A stretch of 64,000 nucleotides of DNA from Nakamurella sp040546275 (GCF_040546275.1 NZ_JBEPNO010000001.1:124001-188000), one strand, 5' to 3'; positions 42,361 to 51,172 are shown, counted from the first letter of the stretch. Notes: a model not told the origin generated them from the letters alone. A program made the numbers and translations.

Positions 42361-42879
42361 ATGGACTGCATACCTGTGAATACGCAACGCATCACCAATG
42401 GCGACGAGCGAACGATTATCGAGAACATGCTCGATCGCAATCGCGGGGCGCTCATCAACACTGCCCGCGGCCTGTCCGAAGCCCATGCGCGGCAACGGCT
42501 CGTCAGGTCGCTGACAACTCCGATCTCCCTGATCAAGCATGCCGCCGCCGCGGAACGGATCTGGTTCCAACGGTTCTGGGCCGGACTGGAAGAATCCGGA
42601 TGTGACGGCTACTCGAACCGGGACGAGGGCACCGTCACCGTCGCGGACGACGAAACATTGGCCGACGTGATCGCCGAGTACGAGCGTGCCAGCGAGCGAT
42701 CGCGGGTGATCGCCGCCCGTTTCGACCTCGACGACACGAAGGACAATCCCCGCGAAGGAACCGTGAGCATGCGATGGACCCTGCTGTCGATGATCGAAGA
42801 ATTCGCCCGGCACGCGGGTCACGGCGACATCCTGCGCGAAAAGATCGATCAGTCGTCACCTCCACGACCGAATCGGTAA
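42361..42879 (+). CDS. DinB/DUF664-family protein (mycothiol-transferase-like)
   Basis: 172 residues. The DinB four-helix fold shows ERTIIENMLDRNRGALINTARGL, LIKHAAAAERIWFQRFWAG (first metal histidine) and WTLLSMIEEFARHAGHGDILRE (the C-terminal HxxxH region). Actinobacterial DUF664 proteins use mycothiol as thiol cofactor. ATG 42361 is chosen, although GTG 42376 is possible. Short tandem repeats (CGACTTGTT twice, ACCGG four times) lie just upstream at about 42259-42305. Confidence 0.82.
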   Translation: MDCIPVNTQRITNGDERTIIENMLDRNRGALINTARGLSEAHARQRLVRSLTTPISLIKHAAAAERIWFQRFWAGLEESGCDGYSNRDEGTVTVADDETLADVIAEYERASERSRVIAARFDLDDTKDNPREGTVSMRWTLLSMIEEFARHAGHGDILREKIDQSSPPRPNR

Positions 42880-42909
42880 CACACGGCGGTGTCGAGCCCA
42901 GGACGGTCG

Positions 42910-43551
42910 TCAGGACTCGGTCACCGTCAGGGCATGGGCGAGCTGCGGGTAGCGGACGACCAGGCCGTCGGCGTCGACGTCGAGGTCGGATCGGAAGTCC
43001 CGTGTTTCGCTCTCGTAGCACACGACCCGGCGGTTGGACGCGGTGCGCGAGGAGTACCGCTGAGGTGAGGCGATGACCTGCAACGACGGCATGTCCACCC
43101 AGCCCATGGTGAGAAGCGTTTCCGGAACGTCGGTCTCGAGGTGGCCGAGCCTGCGGATCGGCATGGTGTTGGTCAGCGGGCACAGACCCAGATCGCAGTC
43201 CACCGCCTCTCGGAGAATGTCGGGGTCCTCGATGCCTGGTGGTGGCAACTCGCCCAGTCGTGCGTCAACCCGGCCCGACGACGATGCGTCGGAGGTCCAG
43301 CCGCGGTCGTTGCGGGTCAGGACGAGCTCACGTGTCCACCCCCGGCCGCGGCTGGTCACCTCGAGCCGTTCGGTGCGCCAGTTTGCGTCGCACTCCAGGC
43401 TCCAGCAGGTGACCCACAGCCGTGCGCGCGAGGTGCCCATCGCAGTCATTGCGCCAAGGCGGAAATCGATCACTGCGGCATCCAGACGTTTGGGATCGTC
43501 CTCGCCGATCCACTGCCGCACCTGGGTCACGTTCAGTGGCATGTCTGTCAT
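42910..43551 (-). CDS. Putative glycolipid-binding family protein
   Basis: 213 residues. It resembles the putative glycolipid-binding family (Pfam PF06475): RLWVTCWSLECDANWRTERLEV near the middle of the N-terminal half, LRTRNDRGW-like LVLTRNDRGWTSD, CDLGLCPLTNTMPIRRLGL-like LCPLTNTMPIRRLGH, and a final RVVCYESETRDFRSDLDVDADGLVVRYP. ATG 43551 is taken as the start because the upstream extension has no coding character. It converges with the DinB gene. The function is not established. Confidence 0.78.
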   Translation of the reverse strand: MTDMPLNVTQVRQWIGEDDPKRLDAAVIDFRLGAMTAMGTSRARLWVTCWSLECDANWRTERLEVTSRGRGWTRELVLTRNDRGWTSDASSSGRVDARLGELPPPGIEDPDILREAVDCDLGLCPLTNTMPIRRLGHLETDVPETLLTMGWVDMPSLQVIASPQRYSSRTASNRRVVCYESETRDFRSDLDVDADGLVVRYPQLAHALTVTES

Positions 43552-43647
43552 GAACCCAGGATCCCATCCCTCATCTGCCGGCGGGACCCGCGGTGCTCGT
43601 GGGTTCGGGTTGCGTTCGAGCGCACTCGAAGTTCTAGCCTCGGCCCC

Positions 43648-44520
43648 ATGAGCAGACAGACGCAGACCTGGATCATCACCGGCGCATCGAAGGGCTTCGG
43701 CCGCGCCCTGGCCGAGGCTGCGCTGGCAGCGGGCGACGATGTGGTGGCCGCCGTTCGGCGCCCGGAATCGGTCGCCGACCTGTTGCAAGCCCACCCAGAC
43801 CACCTGGCGATCGAAATCTACGATGCCTCGGACTCCCTACTCGCCGCCCGTTTGGTCAGCCGCACCGTCGACCGCTTCGGGCGGTTGGACGTCGTGGTGA
43901 ACAACGCCGGCCGGGCCATCATCGGCGCCGCCGAGGAGGTCAGCGAAGGCGACCTTCGCGCATTGATGGACCTGCACCTTTTCGGGCCGGTAGCTTTGGT
44001 GCGTGCGGCTCTGCCGGTGATGCGGGGGCAGGGCAGCGGGACGATCGTGCAGATGAGCAGTCAGGGCGGCCGGATCTCCTTCCCCGGTGCCGGTGCGTAC
44101 TCTGCCGGGAAGTTTGCGCTGGAGGGCTGGTCGGAAGCCCTTGCGGGTGAGGTTGCACCGTTCGGAGTCCGGGTGATGATTGTCGAGCCGAGTCGGTTCC
44201 GCACCTCGTTCAATGCCCCAGAGGTGCTCGGGTTTGCCGATGCGTCCAGCGTCTACGCAGGTGTACTGGACGCGGTTCGTCACGACCTGGCCGGTATCGA
44301 CGGTGAGCAGGAGGGTGACCCTCACCGTGCGGCCCGGATCATCACCTCACTCGTGCACGGAACCGAGGTCCCGCTGCGACTTCCGCTCGGCTCCGAAGCC
44401 GTCGAACGAATTTCCGCCAGCCACCGGCGCGGCTTGGAAGAGGTGGCCACATGGGCAGAGACCGCACGCTCCGCGGACTTTCCCGAGTTCGCCGGTTCGG
44501 TCACGACGCGGCCGATCTAG
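43648..44520 (+). CDS. Short-chain dehydrogenase/reductase
   Basis: 290 residues of the classical SDR type: cofactor motif TGASKGFG, NNAGRAIIGAAE, serine in VQMSSQGGRIS and the YSAGK active-site motif, with VEPSRFRTSF after it. ATG 43648 is chosen on coding grounds. A MerR gene follows after 9 bases and may regulate it. The substrate is unknown. Confidence 0.92.
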   Translation: MSRQTQTWIITGASKGFGRALAEAALAAGDDVVAAVRRPESVADLLQAHPDHLAIEIYDASDSLLAARLVSRTVDRFGRLDVVVNNAGRAIIGAAEEVSEGDLRALMDLHLFGPVALVRAALPVMRGQGSGTIVQMSSQGGRISFPGAGAYSAGKFALEGWSEALAGEVAPFGVRVMIVEPSRFRTSFNAPEVLGFADASSVYAGVLDAVRHDLAGIDGEQEGDPHRAARIITSLVHGTEVPLRLPLGSEAVERISASHRRGLEEVATWAETARSADFPEFAGSVTTRPI

Positions 44521-44529
44521 GCTTCGGTC

Positions 44530-44997
44530 ATGGCCTCCGACGATCTGATGAACAAAGTCCTGTCCAACCTGGACGAGGTCGACGGGCCGATGTCGATCGA
44601 AGTCATCCACCGGCTGGCCGACACCAGCGGCGTCGAGGGCCCGATGGGCATCGCCGAGGTGGCCCAGTTGCTGGACGTCTCGCCGCACACGTTGCGCTAC
44701 TACGAACGGATCGGCCTCCTCCAGGTCGACCGTGACGGCAACGGCCATCGACGTTACGGTGCTGAAGTGGTGCGCCGGTTGGTGTTTCTGACGCGGATGC
44801 GCCTGTCCGGCATGGCGATGCGGGATCTGCAGCACTATGTGGGCCTGGTCGACGCCGGGGAAGACACCGTGCCCGAGCGCCTCGACCTACTGCTGGAACA
44901 CCGCGACACGGTGCGCCGACAAATTCGCGAACTCACCTTGTCCCTGGCTGCCACCGAGTACAAGATCGCCACCTACGGCGGACGCGCCGGAAGCTGA
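44530..44997 (+). CDS. MerR-family transcriptional regulator
   Basis: 155 residues. The MerR helix-turn-helix does not start at the N-terminus but after about 38 residues (IAEVAQLLDVSPHTLRYYERIGLLQVDRDGNGHRRYG), so there is an unusual 38-residue N-terminal extension. A coiled coil follows (MRDLQHYVGLVDAG...LLLEHRDTVRRQIREL). It is probably cotranscribed with the SDR gene. MerR proteins of this AdhR/SoxR-like type often control oxidoreductases. Confidence 0.9.
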   Translation: MASDDLMNKVLSNLDEVDGPMSIEVIHRLADTSGVEGPMGIAEVAQLLDVSPHTLRYYERIGLLQVDRDGNGHRRYGAEVVRRLVFLTRMRLSGMAMRDLQHYVGLVDAGEDTVPERLDLLLEHRDTVRRQIRELTLSLAATEYKIATYGGRAGS

Positions 44998-45525
44998 TCA
45001 AGTCGATCGCAACAGTGAGAACGCTGGTCGCTCCAATCCAGGCACAGCCGCAGGAGCGACGGAGGCCGTTGCAGCTGCCAACGCGAGTAGGACGATGTTG
45101 CGGTTCCCGTCGGCGGCGGTCGGGGTCTGTTCGAGGCGTTGGATGACGAAGCCGTTGTCCCTGTGGACGAGGGTGATTCGGTAGCGGCCGTACAGCGTCC
45201 AGGACGCTGATCCGAAGGGGTCGACGCCGAAATGGGTGGCGCGGAATGCCGCGCTCACCAGCGTGCCGGTATGAGCGTGGTCGGCGACGTAGTTGGCGAC
45301 CAGGTGCTGGGTGGCGGTGAAGCCGGCGAACAGTCTTTCCCACCCGTCGCGAAGGTGGTGGGCGGTGGCGTGTTCAGGCTTGCCGCCCCAGAGGCCGGTG
45401 AAGTCGGTGACGACGTCGTCGGCGAAGCATCGTTCGAACTGGTCCCAGTCGCGGGTGTCGATGCTGGTGAACATCCGGTCGCAGACTTCGACCGCTTGTG
45501 CCGTGGTGATGGTCTGGCTGGTCAT
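44998..45525 (-). CDS. SnoaL-like (NTF2-fold) protein
   Basis: 175 residues. The NTF2-fold domain begins VEVCDRMFTSIDTRDWDQFERCFADDVVTDFTGLWGG and closes with the strands TLYGRYRITLVHRDNGFVIQRLEQTP. A 40-residue Ala-rich tail after it (NIVLLALAAATASVAPAAVP) is not part of the usual fold and could be a membrane-associating helix. It abuts the stop of the convergent MerR gene with no gap. Confidence 0.85.
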   Translation of the reverse strand: MTSQTITTAQAVEVCDRMFTSIDTRDWDQFERCFADDVVTDFTGLWGGKPEHATAHHLRDGWERLFAGFTATQHLVANYVADHAHTGTLVSAAFRATHFGVDPFGSASWTLYGRYRITLVHRDNGFVIQRLEQTPTAADGNRNIVLLALAAATASVAPAAVPGLERPAFSLLRST

Positions 45526-45598
45526 GTCGTTCTCCTTGGGGACTTTGCGGCGATGATGTGTTCACTGAGCGCGAGGGCGGCGTTGATCACACAGCCCC

Positions 45599-45958
45599 TT
45601 GGCGGTGATCGGGGAGATCATGCGGGCCAGAGATCGGGGTGACTACGTGGCGGCCGCTGGCTGCATTGCGGAGACATCGCTGGATCAAGGGTCGCCGACC
45701 TCGCGCGCGCAGTGGCGCGACCGGTGGACCGCGATGCGCAGCGCCGTCCCGGACATGACAACGGTTACCCAGCAGTCGGTCTCGGAAGGGGAGTGCGTGG
45801 CCAGTCGCTACACGGTCACCGGCACTCCGGTCGCGCCGTTCCTTGGACATGCACCCAATGGCCTACCGATCGGCCTCACCAGCTTGGACATGGTGCGCGT
45901 GGTCGATGGGCTGCTCGTCGAGCACTGGATCCTGGCCGGTGCGGCCGAACAGCCATGA
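45599..45958 (+). CDS. SnoaL-like polyketide-cyclase-family protein
   Basis: 119 residues. It carries the core of a SnoaL-type ester cyclase (TSRAQWRDRWTAMRSAVPDMTTVTQQSVSEGECVASRYTVTGTPVAPFLG) ending with VVDGLLVEHWILAG. The N-terminus is short and the start uncertain: TTG 45599, GTG 45605 and an internal ATG 45623 are all possible, so the first helix may be lost. It is divergent from the preceding SnoaL-like gene. Confidence 0.7.
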   Translation: MAVIGEIMRARDRGDYVAAAGCIAETSLDQGSPTSRAQWRDRWTAMRSAVPDMTTVTQQSVSEGECVASRYTVTGTPVAPFLGHAPNGLPIGLTSLDMVRVVDGLLVEHWILAGAAEQP

Positions 45959-46060
45959 GCTGCGGGACGTAGCGGCCCGTGGACGGCCACACCTGGGTGA
46001 GGCTCATCGACTGGAATGGGATCCGCAATCCGGCCCATCGTGCAGGTTCTCATTCCGGTC

Positions 46061-46137
46061 GATGACGGTGGATGACAGATGATGACGGTCATGAAGGATG
46101 ACGGTCATGACGGATGCCGGTCATGACGGATGCCGGT
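46061..46137. repeat. Degenerate 16-bp tandem repeat
   Basis: Four to five imperfect copies of GATGACGGTCATGAAG (variants with GATGCCGG and CATGACG) occupy most of the gap in front of the nitroreductase-like gene, the last ending about 45 bases before its ATG. TGACGGTCA inside each unit is a near-palindrome. It may be a regulator array or a replication-slippage product; no gene is seen in 45959-46182. Confidence 0.7.
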
Positions 46138-46182
46138 TGGTGGCCTCGTCGACGGGAGCCCTTGTGCTGACAGACTCCGGAA

Positions 46183-46764
46183 ATGAAATCGAAGCCCGCG
46201 CCGCTGTTGCATCCGCTGTTGGCATCGCGGTGGAGTCCTACCCGCTTCGACGTGGCGGCCGAGGTTGGATCGCCTGAGATCGAGTCATTGCTGGAGGCGG
46301 CGCGGTGGGCGCCGTCGGCGGGCAATTCGCAGCCGTGGGCGTTCATCGTCGGCCGTCGGGGCGATGAGATACATCAGCGGCTCGCCTCACACCTGGCCAG
46401 GAGTTCCGCGGTCTGGGCGCCCTCGGCGAGCCTGCTGATCGCGAACCTGTGCCACCGCTACGTGCAGGACACAGACTGGGAGTACTCCGAGTTCTCGCTC
46501 TACGACCTCGGGCAGGCGGTGGCCCACATGACCTTGCAGGCACAGTCTCTCGGACTGTCCACCCGCCAGTTCCGGGCCTTCGACCGGGACGCGGTGAGCC
46601 GGGACTTCGCCCTACCGCCGCATTGGCAGGTGGCCACCATGTCCGCGCTCGGGTCCGAGGCCGGCGGTGCGCCGGCCGGGTCCACGCACCCACCGGCACA
46701 CCGAACCAGGCGTACCGCCCAGCACCTGCTGTGGCCCGAGGCGGCCCGTGAAATACCCCGCTGA
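46183..46764 (+). CDS. Nitroreductase-family protein
   Basis: 193 residues. FMN-binding residues of the family are seen in ASRWSPTRFD and ARWAPSAGNSQPWAFIVG, and the dimer-interface segment in YDLGQAVAHMTLQAQSLGLSTRQF. Family members reduce nitro groups, quinones or enones with NAD(P)H. The final PPAHRTRRTAQHLLWPE fits the family's usual R-R-x-L-x-x-x-V ending. It is followed 12 bases later by a hypothetical gene, probably cotranscribed. Confidence 0.87.
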   Translation: MKSKPAPLLHPLLASRWSPTRFDVAAEVGSPEIESLLEAARWAPSAGNSQPWAFIVGRRGDEIHQRLASHLARSSAVWAPSASLLIANLCHRYVQDTDWEYSEFSLYDLGQAVAHMTLQAQSLGLSTRQFRAFDRDAVSRDFALPPHWQVATMSALGSEAGGAPAGSTHPPAHRTRRTAQHLLWPEAAREIPR

Positions 46765-46776
46765 GTCGATCCGACC

Positions 46777-47247
46777 GTGACCACCCCCGAACCGGACGCC
46801 GTGATGGCGCAGGTGGGCCGCGGTATCGAGTTGAGTCAGCGGGGCGAGAAACGGATCGCCAGCGAAGTTTTCTCCGCATTGTGGGCCCAGGTCGGTCCGG
46901 ATGGCGACCCTGTTCACCGGTGCGCGATCGCTCATTGGACTGCTGACCTGCAGGACGACGTCCACCGGGAGCTGATGTGGGACCTGCGAGCGCTGGAGGC
47001 AGCTGAGTCAATCAGTGACCACCGCGTGCTCCAAGCCGGCGTCGGCAGTTCGGTGCTCGTGCTGTTCCCATCGCTGCACCTGAACCTCCGCGAGGCCTAT
47101 CGCAAGCTCGGTGATCATCATCTGGCCGCCGATCACGCGGCAAAGGGTCGGGCCGCATGTGCGGCGTTGGGCGATGACGGCTATGGCCGCATGATCGGTG
47201 CGGGCCTGGAGCGGCTGCAGCAGCGGCTGACCGACCAGTGCAGCTGA
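46777..47247 (+). CDS. Hypothetical helical (TPR-like) protein
   Basis: 156 residues from GTG 46777, 12 bases after the nitroreductase-like gene. The sequence is helical throughout, with two stretches like TPR units (GRGIELSQRGEKRIASEVFSALWAQVG; HLNLREAYRKLGDHHLAADHAAKG). Histidine and aspartate are frequent (DPVHRCAIAHWTADLQDDVHRE), but no catalytic site can be named. Not recognised as a characterised family. Confidence 0.72.
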   Translation: MTTPEPDAVMAQVGRGIELSQRGEKRIASEVFSALWAQVGPDGDPVHRCAIAHWTADLQDDVHRELMWDLRALEAAESISDHRVLQAGVGSSVLVLFPSLHLNLREAYRKLGDHHLAADHAAKGRAACAALGDDGYGRMIGAGLERLQQRLTDQCS

Positions 47248-47493
47248 ACCGCCCGGGACATTCGAAGATTGTCGGTCCTCCACCGCCCTTTCGGTCACGT
47301 GAAACCCGTCTGTTCTGCAATGCAATCGACGTCGCGACCCAGTCCCCGGCCCTTGCGCGTCAGGGCGACGAACCTCGATTCGAGGATGTGAATGCGGAGT
47401 CCGAATCCCGCCAGCACCAGAGCAAAGTCGCTGGCACTGTTCGGCTATCGCACCGCCACCGGGCGGTCCGCGTTGTCCAATGAGGAGTGCACT

Positions 47494-48228
47494 ATGTCGA
47501 GAGTCGCTGTCATCACTGGAGCCACCCGAGGAATCGGAGCGGCCACCGCTGCCGCGTTGGGGCACCACGGATTCACCGTTGTTGTGACCGGGCGGTCACA
47601 GCTGGATGTGGACGCAGCAGCACACCAGCTGAACAACGAGGGCATTCAAGTCCGGGGGGTGGTGCTGGACGTGACCTCACCGGAGAACGCTGCCACAGCC
47701 GCCCAGCAGATCGGCGACGAGTTCCGTCACGTCGACGTCCTGGTCAACAACGCGGGAGCCCTGCCCGAGGGGACCTCCCCGGGAGCCGAAGTGGCTTACC
47801 CCGCCGTGGCGGCCAGCACGTTCGCCACGAACGTCCTAGGACCGTTCAACGTCGTCGAAGCGTTCCTGCCCCTGCTACGCAAGAGCGAGGCCGGGCGCAT
47901 CGTCAACATCTCGACCCGTATGGGCTCCCTTGCCGAGCAGGCCGATCCATCGTCGGCCTACTACTCGATGATCGTGCCGGCGTACCAGGCGTCCAAGGCC
48001 GCGCTGAACAGCTTCACCATCAGCCTGTCCAAGGCGCTGGCCGACACCCCGATCCTGGTCACCTCGGTCTGTCCCGGTTTCGTCCAGACCGACCTGACTC
48101 CGGTCAACCGCGACCACGCGCCGACCACCCCGGAAGAGGCCGCGCAGGTGGTGCTCACCGCGGCAACGCTGCCCGCTGGCGCTCCATCCGGCACATTCGT
48201 CGACGCTGACGGCCCCATCCGCTGGTAA
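47494..48228 (+). CDS. Short-chain dehydrogenase/reductase
   Basis: 244 residues: TGATRGIG cofactor motif, NNAGALPEG, serine in VNISTRMGSL and the catalytic YQASK motif, with CPGFVQTDLTP after it. This is the plant-type carbonyl-reductase subgroup that has an insert before the active site (AEQADPSSAYYSMIVPA). ATG 47494 has GAGGAG upstream. A strong inverted repeat 14 bases after the stop probably ends its transcript. Confidence 0.92.
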   Translation: MSRVAVITGATRGIGAATAAALGHHGFTVVVTGRSQLDVDAAAHQLNNEGIQVRGVVLDVTSPENAATAAQQIGDEFRHVDVLVNNAGALPEGTSPGAEVAYPAVAASTFATNVLGPFNVVEAFLPLLRKSEAGRIVNISTRMGSLAEQADPSSAYYSMIVPAYQASKAALNSFTISLSKALADTPILVTSVCPGFVQTDLTPVNRDHAPTTPEEAAQVVLTAATLPAGAPSGTFVDADGPIRW

Positions 48229-48241
48229 CCACCGGCTCGGT

Positions 48242-48285
48242 ATCAGGTCTGACCGCCGACGCCATCGCCTGCGGTCAGACCTGAT
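48242..48285. terminator. Strong hairpin, probable transcription terminator of the SDR gene
   Basis: ATCAGGTCTGACCGC at 48242-48256 and its exact complement GCGGTCAGACCTGAT at 48271-48285 form a 15-bp stem with a 14-base loop. No T-tract follows, so termination would be of the GC-rich actinobacterial kind. It starts right behind the SDR stop codon. Lateral transfer junction or regulator binding are less likely readings. Confidence 0.6.
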
Positions 48286-48631
48286 CCCTCGAGCTGAAAA
48301 GAAACATCCTGCAGAGCTTCTATGTCATCACCCTCCCCGCAGGTCCGATTTGGGCCATCCACCTGTTCAACACGATCGTATCGGCGCTCATGCTGCACTG
48401 GTGTGGTTCCGCTGCCGCCGTCGGTCCATCCTTCATTGAACTTGCCGTGGCCTATGGGAATGAACCAACGGGGCGTTGAGGAGCAGGGCTTGGCAAGCGA
48501 CCCATGCCGACGTAACAAACCGATCGTTGCAGGGGAGATTGCCACGGCCATTATTTCGCCAAACAAATTCGTTGAGCGAGCCGAATTCAAATAATGGCTC
48601 CTCTCAGTCTACGGTGGCATCAACGGGGGGC
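48286..48631. other. Gene-free interval with nested inverted repeats
   Basis: About 350 bases between the hairpin and the NTF2 remnant hold no convincing gene. The end is locally AT-rich: GCCATTATTT at 48547-48556 pairs exactly with AAATAATGGC at 48589-48598, and within the loop AATTCG (near 48566) pairs with CGAATT (near 48582). Such nested symmetry could be the end of a lost mobile element. No transposase sequence was recognised. Confidence 0.4.
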
Positions 48632-48934
48632 GTCCTCTTGTACGTGCCCCTCTGGGAGACAACGGGTAGGTACATGTTCGACGGGACCATGTTGATCTGG
48701 GATTACCCGCAGGAGACGCAGAATGGTGATCAGTTCGACCTGGTGGAGGGCATGGAACTCGACGGCCAGGAAATCCGGCGGCACCGGACCTACTGGGCGT
48801 TGCGGGGCACCGAACGCATCATCGTCAACGCCAACGCCGAGGCCACCGAGTGTGCGGCTTGCAATGCAGTGAAGGGTTTGGTCGGTCCAATCGGTTCGCA
48901 GGCCCAGCGCGCCCCGCCCTCGTCGGAATTCTGA
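48632..48934 (+). pseudogene. C-terminal remnant of an NTF2-fold protein
   Basis: The frame gives VPLWETTGRYMFDGTMLIWDYPQETQNGDQ and on through a normal last part of an NTF2-like protein (LVEGMELDGQEIRRHRTYWALRGTERI). The conserved first half of the domain is missing: the sequence before it is unrelated. The last 25 residues (CAACNAVKGLVGPIGSQAQR) also depart from the family. ATG 48674 could start a short peptide, but a working fold is unlikely. Confidence 0.6.
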
Positions 48935-48967
48935 TCAAGCCGCTTGCGCCTCGGGGGGTACCGGCAG

Positions 48968-49825
48968 TTAGCGTTCGAGATCGATGAACGTCAGAAAGGC
49001 ACGGGCTGCAGGGCTGAGTTGGTCGGCGGTCGGTGCCGCCAGGAGCAGGTGGCGGGGCACCCGGGGGCGGAGCGGCACGGTGACCAGCCCGATCGGAGCG
49101 GGGTCCACTGCGAAGCTGGGCACGACGCTGACGCCGAGGTCGTCGCGGACCATGGCCAGCAGCGTGGCCATCTCGCGAATGTGGTGGGCGGGGGTGAACG
49201 GCAGCCGCGCAGCACTGTAGAGGCCGCGGATGAGGGGTTCGCAACCGCCGCTGGATAGCAGGAACGGGTCGTCGGCGAGGTCGGCCAGCTCGACCTCGGT
49301 CTGTTCGGCCAAGGGGTGGCCGGTGGGGAACACGGCCAGCATCTCGTCCTGGGCCAGCGGCGTGGTGCTGAGATCATCGCGCGGCCCGGTGACGACGCCG
49401 AGATCGACTACCCGGGCGGCGATCCACTCGCCGACCTCCGTGTCACTGCCCTCGAGCAGGACGATCTGCACTGCCGGGAATCGACGGCCGAATGCCCGGA
49501 TCAGCGGCGAGAGCAGCTGGCAGGCAGTAGGAAACGCGCCCAGCCGCAGCCGCCCCCGCTGGAGTCCGGTGACCTCGGCCGCCTCGTCTGCGAGCCGATC
49601 AACCGCGCGCAACGCCGTTTCGGCGTGCGGGAGCAGCGTCCGGCCGACGTCGGTGAGCGTGCTGCCGGTGCGGTCGCGTACCACCAGCTGGACGCCGAGT
49701 TCGGTCTCCAGCGAGGTCAAGGCATGACTGACGGCGGACTGGGTGATCTTCAGACGCACGGCGGCGTCGGTGATTCGGCCGGTCTGGGCCACGGCGGCGA
49801 AGGTCCGCAACTGGGCCAGATTCAT
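48968..49825 (-). CDS. LysR-family transcriptional regulator
   Basis: 285 residues. The N-terminal winged helix is LAQLRTFAAVAQTGRITDAAVRLKITQSAVSHALTSLETELG, followed by a periplasmic-binding-like effector domain. It is divergent from an EamA transporter with a 106-base gap, the usual LysR arrangement, so it probably regulates that exporter. Confidence 0.93.
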   Translation of the reverse strand: MNLAQLRTFAAVAQTGRITDAAVRLKITQSAVSHALTSLETELGVQLVVRDRTGSTLTDVGRTLLPHAETALRAVDRLADEAAEVTGLQRGRLRLGAFPTACQLLSPLIRAFGRRFPAVQIVLLEGSDTEVGEWIAARVVDLGVVTGPRDDLSTTPLAQDEMLAVFPTGHPLAEQTEVELADLADDPFLLSSGGCEPLIRGLYSAARLPFTPAHHIREMATLLAMVRDDLGVSVVPSFAVDPAPIGLVTVPLRPRVPRHLLLAAPTADQLSPAARAFLTFIDLER

Positions 49826-49931
49826 GAACGGCGCTCATGTTGTAGGTGACCAGCTCTTGTTGGACTCATGCGCTCAGTGTCGACTACGACTGAGCAAGGA
49901 AGCAACCGGCCGAGTGGGAGGGGGAGTGGTG

Positions 49932-50879
49932 ATGGCTCTGGTCGACGGCGTAGCTCTGCTGCTTTTGGCAGCGTTGTGGGGCGCATCGTTCCTGTTCGTC
50001 CGGGTGGCGGTGCCGGTGCTCGGACCGGTTGCGCTGATCGAGGTGCGAGTCGCCCTCGCCGGTTTGGCGCTGCTCGCGGTAGCTCTGCTCGTCCGGCGGC
50101 TACCGGATGTGCGCCGTGACTGGCGGGGATTCCTTGTGCTGGGCGGCCTGTCCGCGGCGGCGCCGTTCACCCTGATCGCTGCGGCCGAGCTGCGCCTGAG
50201 TTCGTCGCTGGCGGCGATCCTGAATGCCACCACTCCGTTGTTCACGTTGCTGATCTCGGCCGTCCGGCTGCGAGAGCGCCTGTCGGTACGGCGGCTGGCC
50301 GGCGTGGTGCTCGGCCTGGCCGGAGTGGTCGTACTGGTCGGGTTGGGTCCCCTGCGGCTCGACGGTGCGCTGATGCTGGCCGCCGGGGCGAGTTTGCTGG
50401 CTGCACTGTTCTACGCCCTTGGCGGTGTTTACGCGGCGACCCGCTTCGCGCAGACCCCGGCGTTGGTGACCGCGACCGGCCAACAGTTGGGGGCGGCGGT
50501 TCTGCTGGTGGTCCCCATGCTGGCGCTGCCCCCGGCGCGTAGCCCAGATTCCGGCGTGGTCCTGGCGGTGCTGGCCCTTGCTCTAGCCTGCACCGCAGTG
50601 GGTTTCGGCTTGTTCTACCGGCTGATTCGCCGCGTCGGTCCCGCCGGCGCGCTGTCGGTGACCTTCCTGGTGCCGCTGTTCGGGTTGTTGTGGGGGGCGG
50701 TCTTCCTGCACGAGCCTCTCACCTGGGCCACGCCCGCCGGGCTCGTACTCGTCCTGGCCGCAGTACTGCTCGTCACCAACATCCGGCTCACTGGCCGCAC
50801 TCGATCGCCCTCACCTTCGTCTCTGACGAGGGAATCGATGCCCGACGACATCGAGGCTGCCCCGGACCATCGTGCATAG
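49932..50879 (+). CDS. EamA/DMT-superfamily transporter
   Basis: 315 residues with ten hydrophobic segments in two EamA repeats (LLLLAALWGASFLFVRVAVPVLGP; and the second half beginning with LAAGASLLAALFYALGGVYAATR). GTG 49929 directly precedes ATG 49932; a GGGAGGGGG site fits either. Members export amino acids or other small metabolites. The Ser/Arg-rich C-terminal tail (TGRTRSPSPSSLTRESMP) lies outside the membrane part. Confidence 0.93.
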   Translation: MALVDGVALLLLAALWGASFLFVRVAVPVLGPVALIEVRVALAGLALLAVALLVRRLPDVRRDWRGFLVLGGLSAAAPFTLIAAAELRLSSSLAAILNATTPLFTLLISAVRLRERLSVRRLAGVVLGLAGVVVLVGLGPLRLDGALMLAAGASLLAALFYALGGVYAATRFAQTPALVTATGQQLGAAVLLVVPMLALPPARSPDSGVVLAVLALALACTAVGFGLFYRLIRRVGPAGALSVTFLVPLFGLLWGAVFLHEPLTWATPAGLVLVLAAVLLVTNIRLTGRTRSPSPSSLTRESMPDDIEAAPDHRA

Positions 50880-50931
50880 CCGTTCCACCCCGGAATGGTC
50901 GGGGCACCAGTAGCGCGGTGAACCGATCCCG

Positions 50932-51126
50932 TCACCTGTGCTGTACCCCCGAACTGGCGCCGGCGTGGTTCGACGAGCCGAGCGGCGGCAGACGTACCCA
51001 TCGCTCACATTCCACGGATGCGGGCTCGATCAGGTCCACGGCTATCACGGTAGCAATCGGTCGACGGTTGCTACGGCCGGGCCACCACAACACCTCCACT
51101 TTCAATGAAAGGTGTCCTCGATCCAT
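50932..51126 (-). CDS. Small hypothetical protein
   Basis: A 64-residue frame (MDRGHLSLKVEVLWWPGRSN and onward to SSNHAGASSGVQHR) with AAGGTGGC before its ATG, 46 bases downstream of the RCC1-repeat gene on the same strand. Residue composition looks protein-like, but no family was recognised. The surrounding 50880-51172 interval holds nothing else. It could equally be non-coding. Confidence 0.3.
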   Translation of the reverse strand: MDRGHLSLKVEVLWWPGRSNRRPIATVIAVDLIEPASVECERWVRLPPLGSSNHAGASSGVQHR

Positions 51127-51172
51127 TGCCACCTTTATCAGGTATTGCTGCGGACGGACCAACGGTATCTCT

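Noticed and set aside
48243..48594. Overlapping open frames on both strands in the gene-free interval
   Set aside because: No ribosome-binding site, no recognisable family, and the frames run through a perfect hairpin.
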